A stretch of DNA of 64,000 nt from positions 7,006,001 through 7,070,000 of the forward strand of contig OY754468.1 of assembly GCA_963575645.1 (NCBI GenBank). The letters are read 5' to 3'. Source of the DNA: Xanthostigma xanthostigma (taxonomy: Eukaryota; Arthropoda; Insecta; Raphidioptera; Raphidiidae). Below are positions 63,656-64,000 of the stretch, in pieces (the first letter of the stretch is position 1; every line of letters starts with the position of its first letter). Made by a program: the position numbers and the translations under genes. The notes under the pieces are model-generated. The model did no database searches and had not been told where the DNA came from. It saw only the letters and a program-made list of their open reading frames with translations.

Positions 63656-64000
63656 GAATTACAATGACGTAAGTGCAAATACCATCAATTCGAGAAAAAC
63701 GCATTTGAAAGATTAGTTTATACCGCTGAACTGCTATATGTGCTCTATTATTGCTTTGTGCGTCAGAGTTGACTTTCAATCATAAAAGAAGTTATATCTA
63801 GGTTAATTTCGCACGAAATCCATTCAAATTGTAGCTTTTTGAATAGAGGAGATTCTGTTCTATAAAACAGAACCATTTTTAGATCGGTTCGAGTTCATAA
63901 TTACTACTAAAATTGTAATTGAAAATCACGAACAGCAGTTGTCGATTGGTCTGTACCTACGTATGTACGTCCGAGCTCTACAGATCGCAATTTTGGTCGG
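63656..64000. other. intergenic at window edge
   Basis: No supported feature. A minus-strand 70-codon frame (63567-63779) overlaps the hairpin and is not credible. Confidence 0.4.

Noticed and set aside
1..64000. CRISPR arrays, rRNA genes, bacterial operons, riboswitches, viral genes
   Set aside because: None seen. The regular tandem array at 56220-57130 has no constant-repeat/unique-spacer structure, and the only intact gene is an insect receptor.

Overview
The window is AT-rich animal DNA, almost certainly from an insect. The only intact protein-coding gene I can support is a single-exon ionotropic receptor (IR-type chemosensory receptor, 582 codons) on the + strand near the right edge (61789-63537). 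Several dispersed repeats are types common in Lepidoptera: pieces that open CTAGCGG and close in AGTATAGAT, foldbacks ending in a 'gaagtcggtt' motif, and blocks containing 'ggttccgtacctcaaaagg' or 'accggccaagtgcgagtcgg'. A moth or butterfly is therefore my best guess. That part is inference from repeat style; the insect assignment rests on the receptor and the transposon mix.

The other ~61 kb is a gene desert built from transposable elements, mostly non-autonomous, truncated or nested. 1-12 kb: a CTAGCGG repeat, a solo LTR, a Penelope-like (PLE) fragment, foldbacks, a pogo-type MITE, a three-unit tandem array and a second LTR. 12-20 kb: a hAT MITE with 8-bp target duplication, a pogo/CENP-B transposase remnant, a third LTR, a repeat carrying a tRNA-Lys-like sequence, and a foldback. 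20-29 kb: PLE foldbacks, a paired TIR element and a TTAA-flanked element. 29-40 kb: three copies of one hAT family (one containing a deleted Harbinger element with the 5' ends of both its genes), a second tRNA-bearing repeat, a deep nest at 35.5-37.9 kb and a mariner pseudogene split by a Harbinger MITE. 40-50 kb: a SINE, an internally deleted mariner split by another element, a 2.7 kb TIR element, a tRNA-Gly-like sequence and LINE 3' ends. 50-60 kb: a hAT element enclosing an LTR with BEL/Pao-like pol, an alternating-monomer tandem array and a four-level nest. 60-64 kb: a LINE fragment, the receptor gene and a tiny hairpin MITE just past its stop codon.

There is no operon-like organisation and no pathway to reconstruct. 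Elements with clear target duplications include hAT (8 bp: GTTTCAAC, AAGCAAAC, GTCCATAG), LTRs (4 bp of form ATAN), Harbinger MITEs (TAA or TTA), mariner/pogo (TA) and two TTAA-flanked elements. No CRISPR array, rRNA, plasmid or viral gene was seen. The observations most worth following are the tRNA-bearing repeat, the Harbinger derivative with convergent gene stubs, the PLE/hammerhead-like motifs, the THAP-like foldback and the alternating satellite whose antisense frame stays open.
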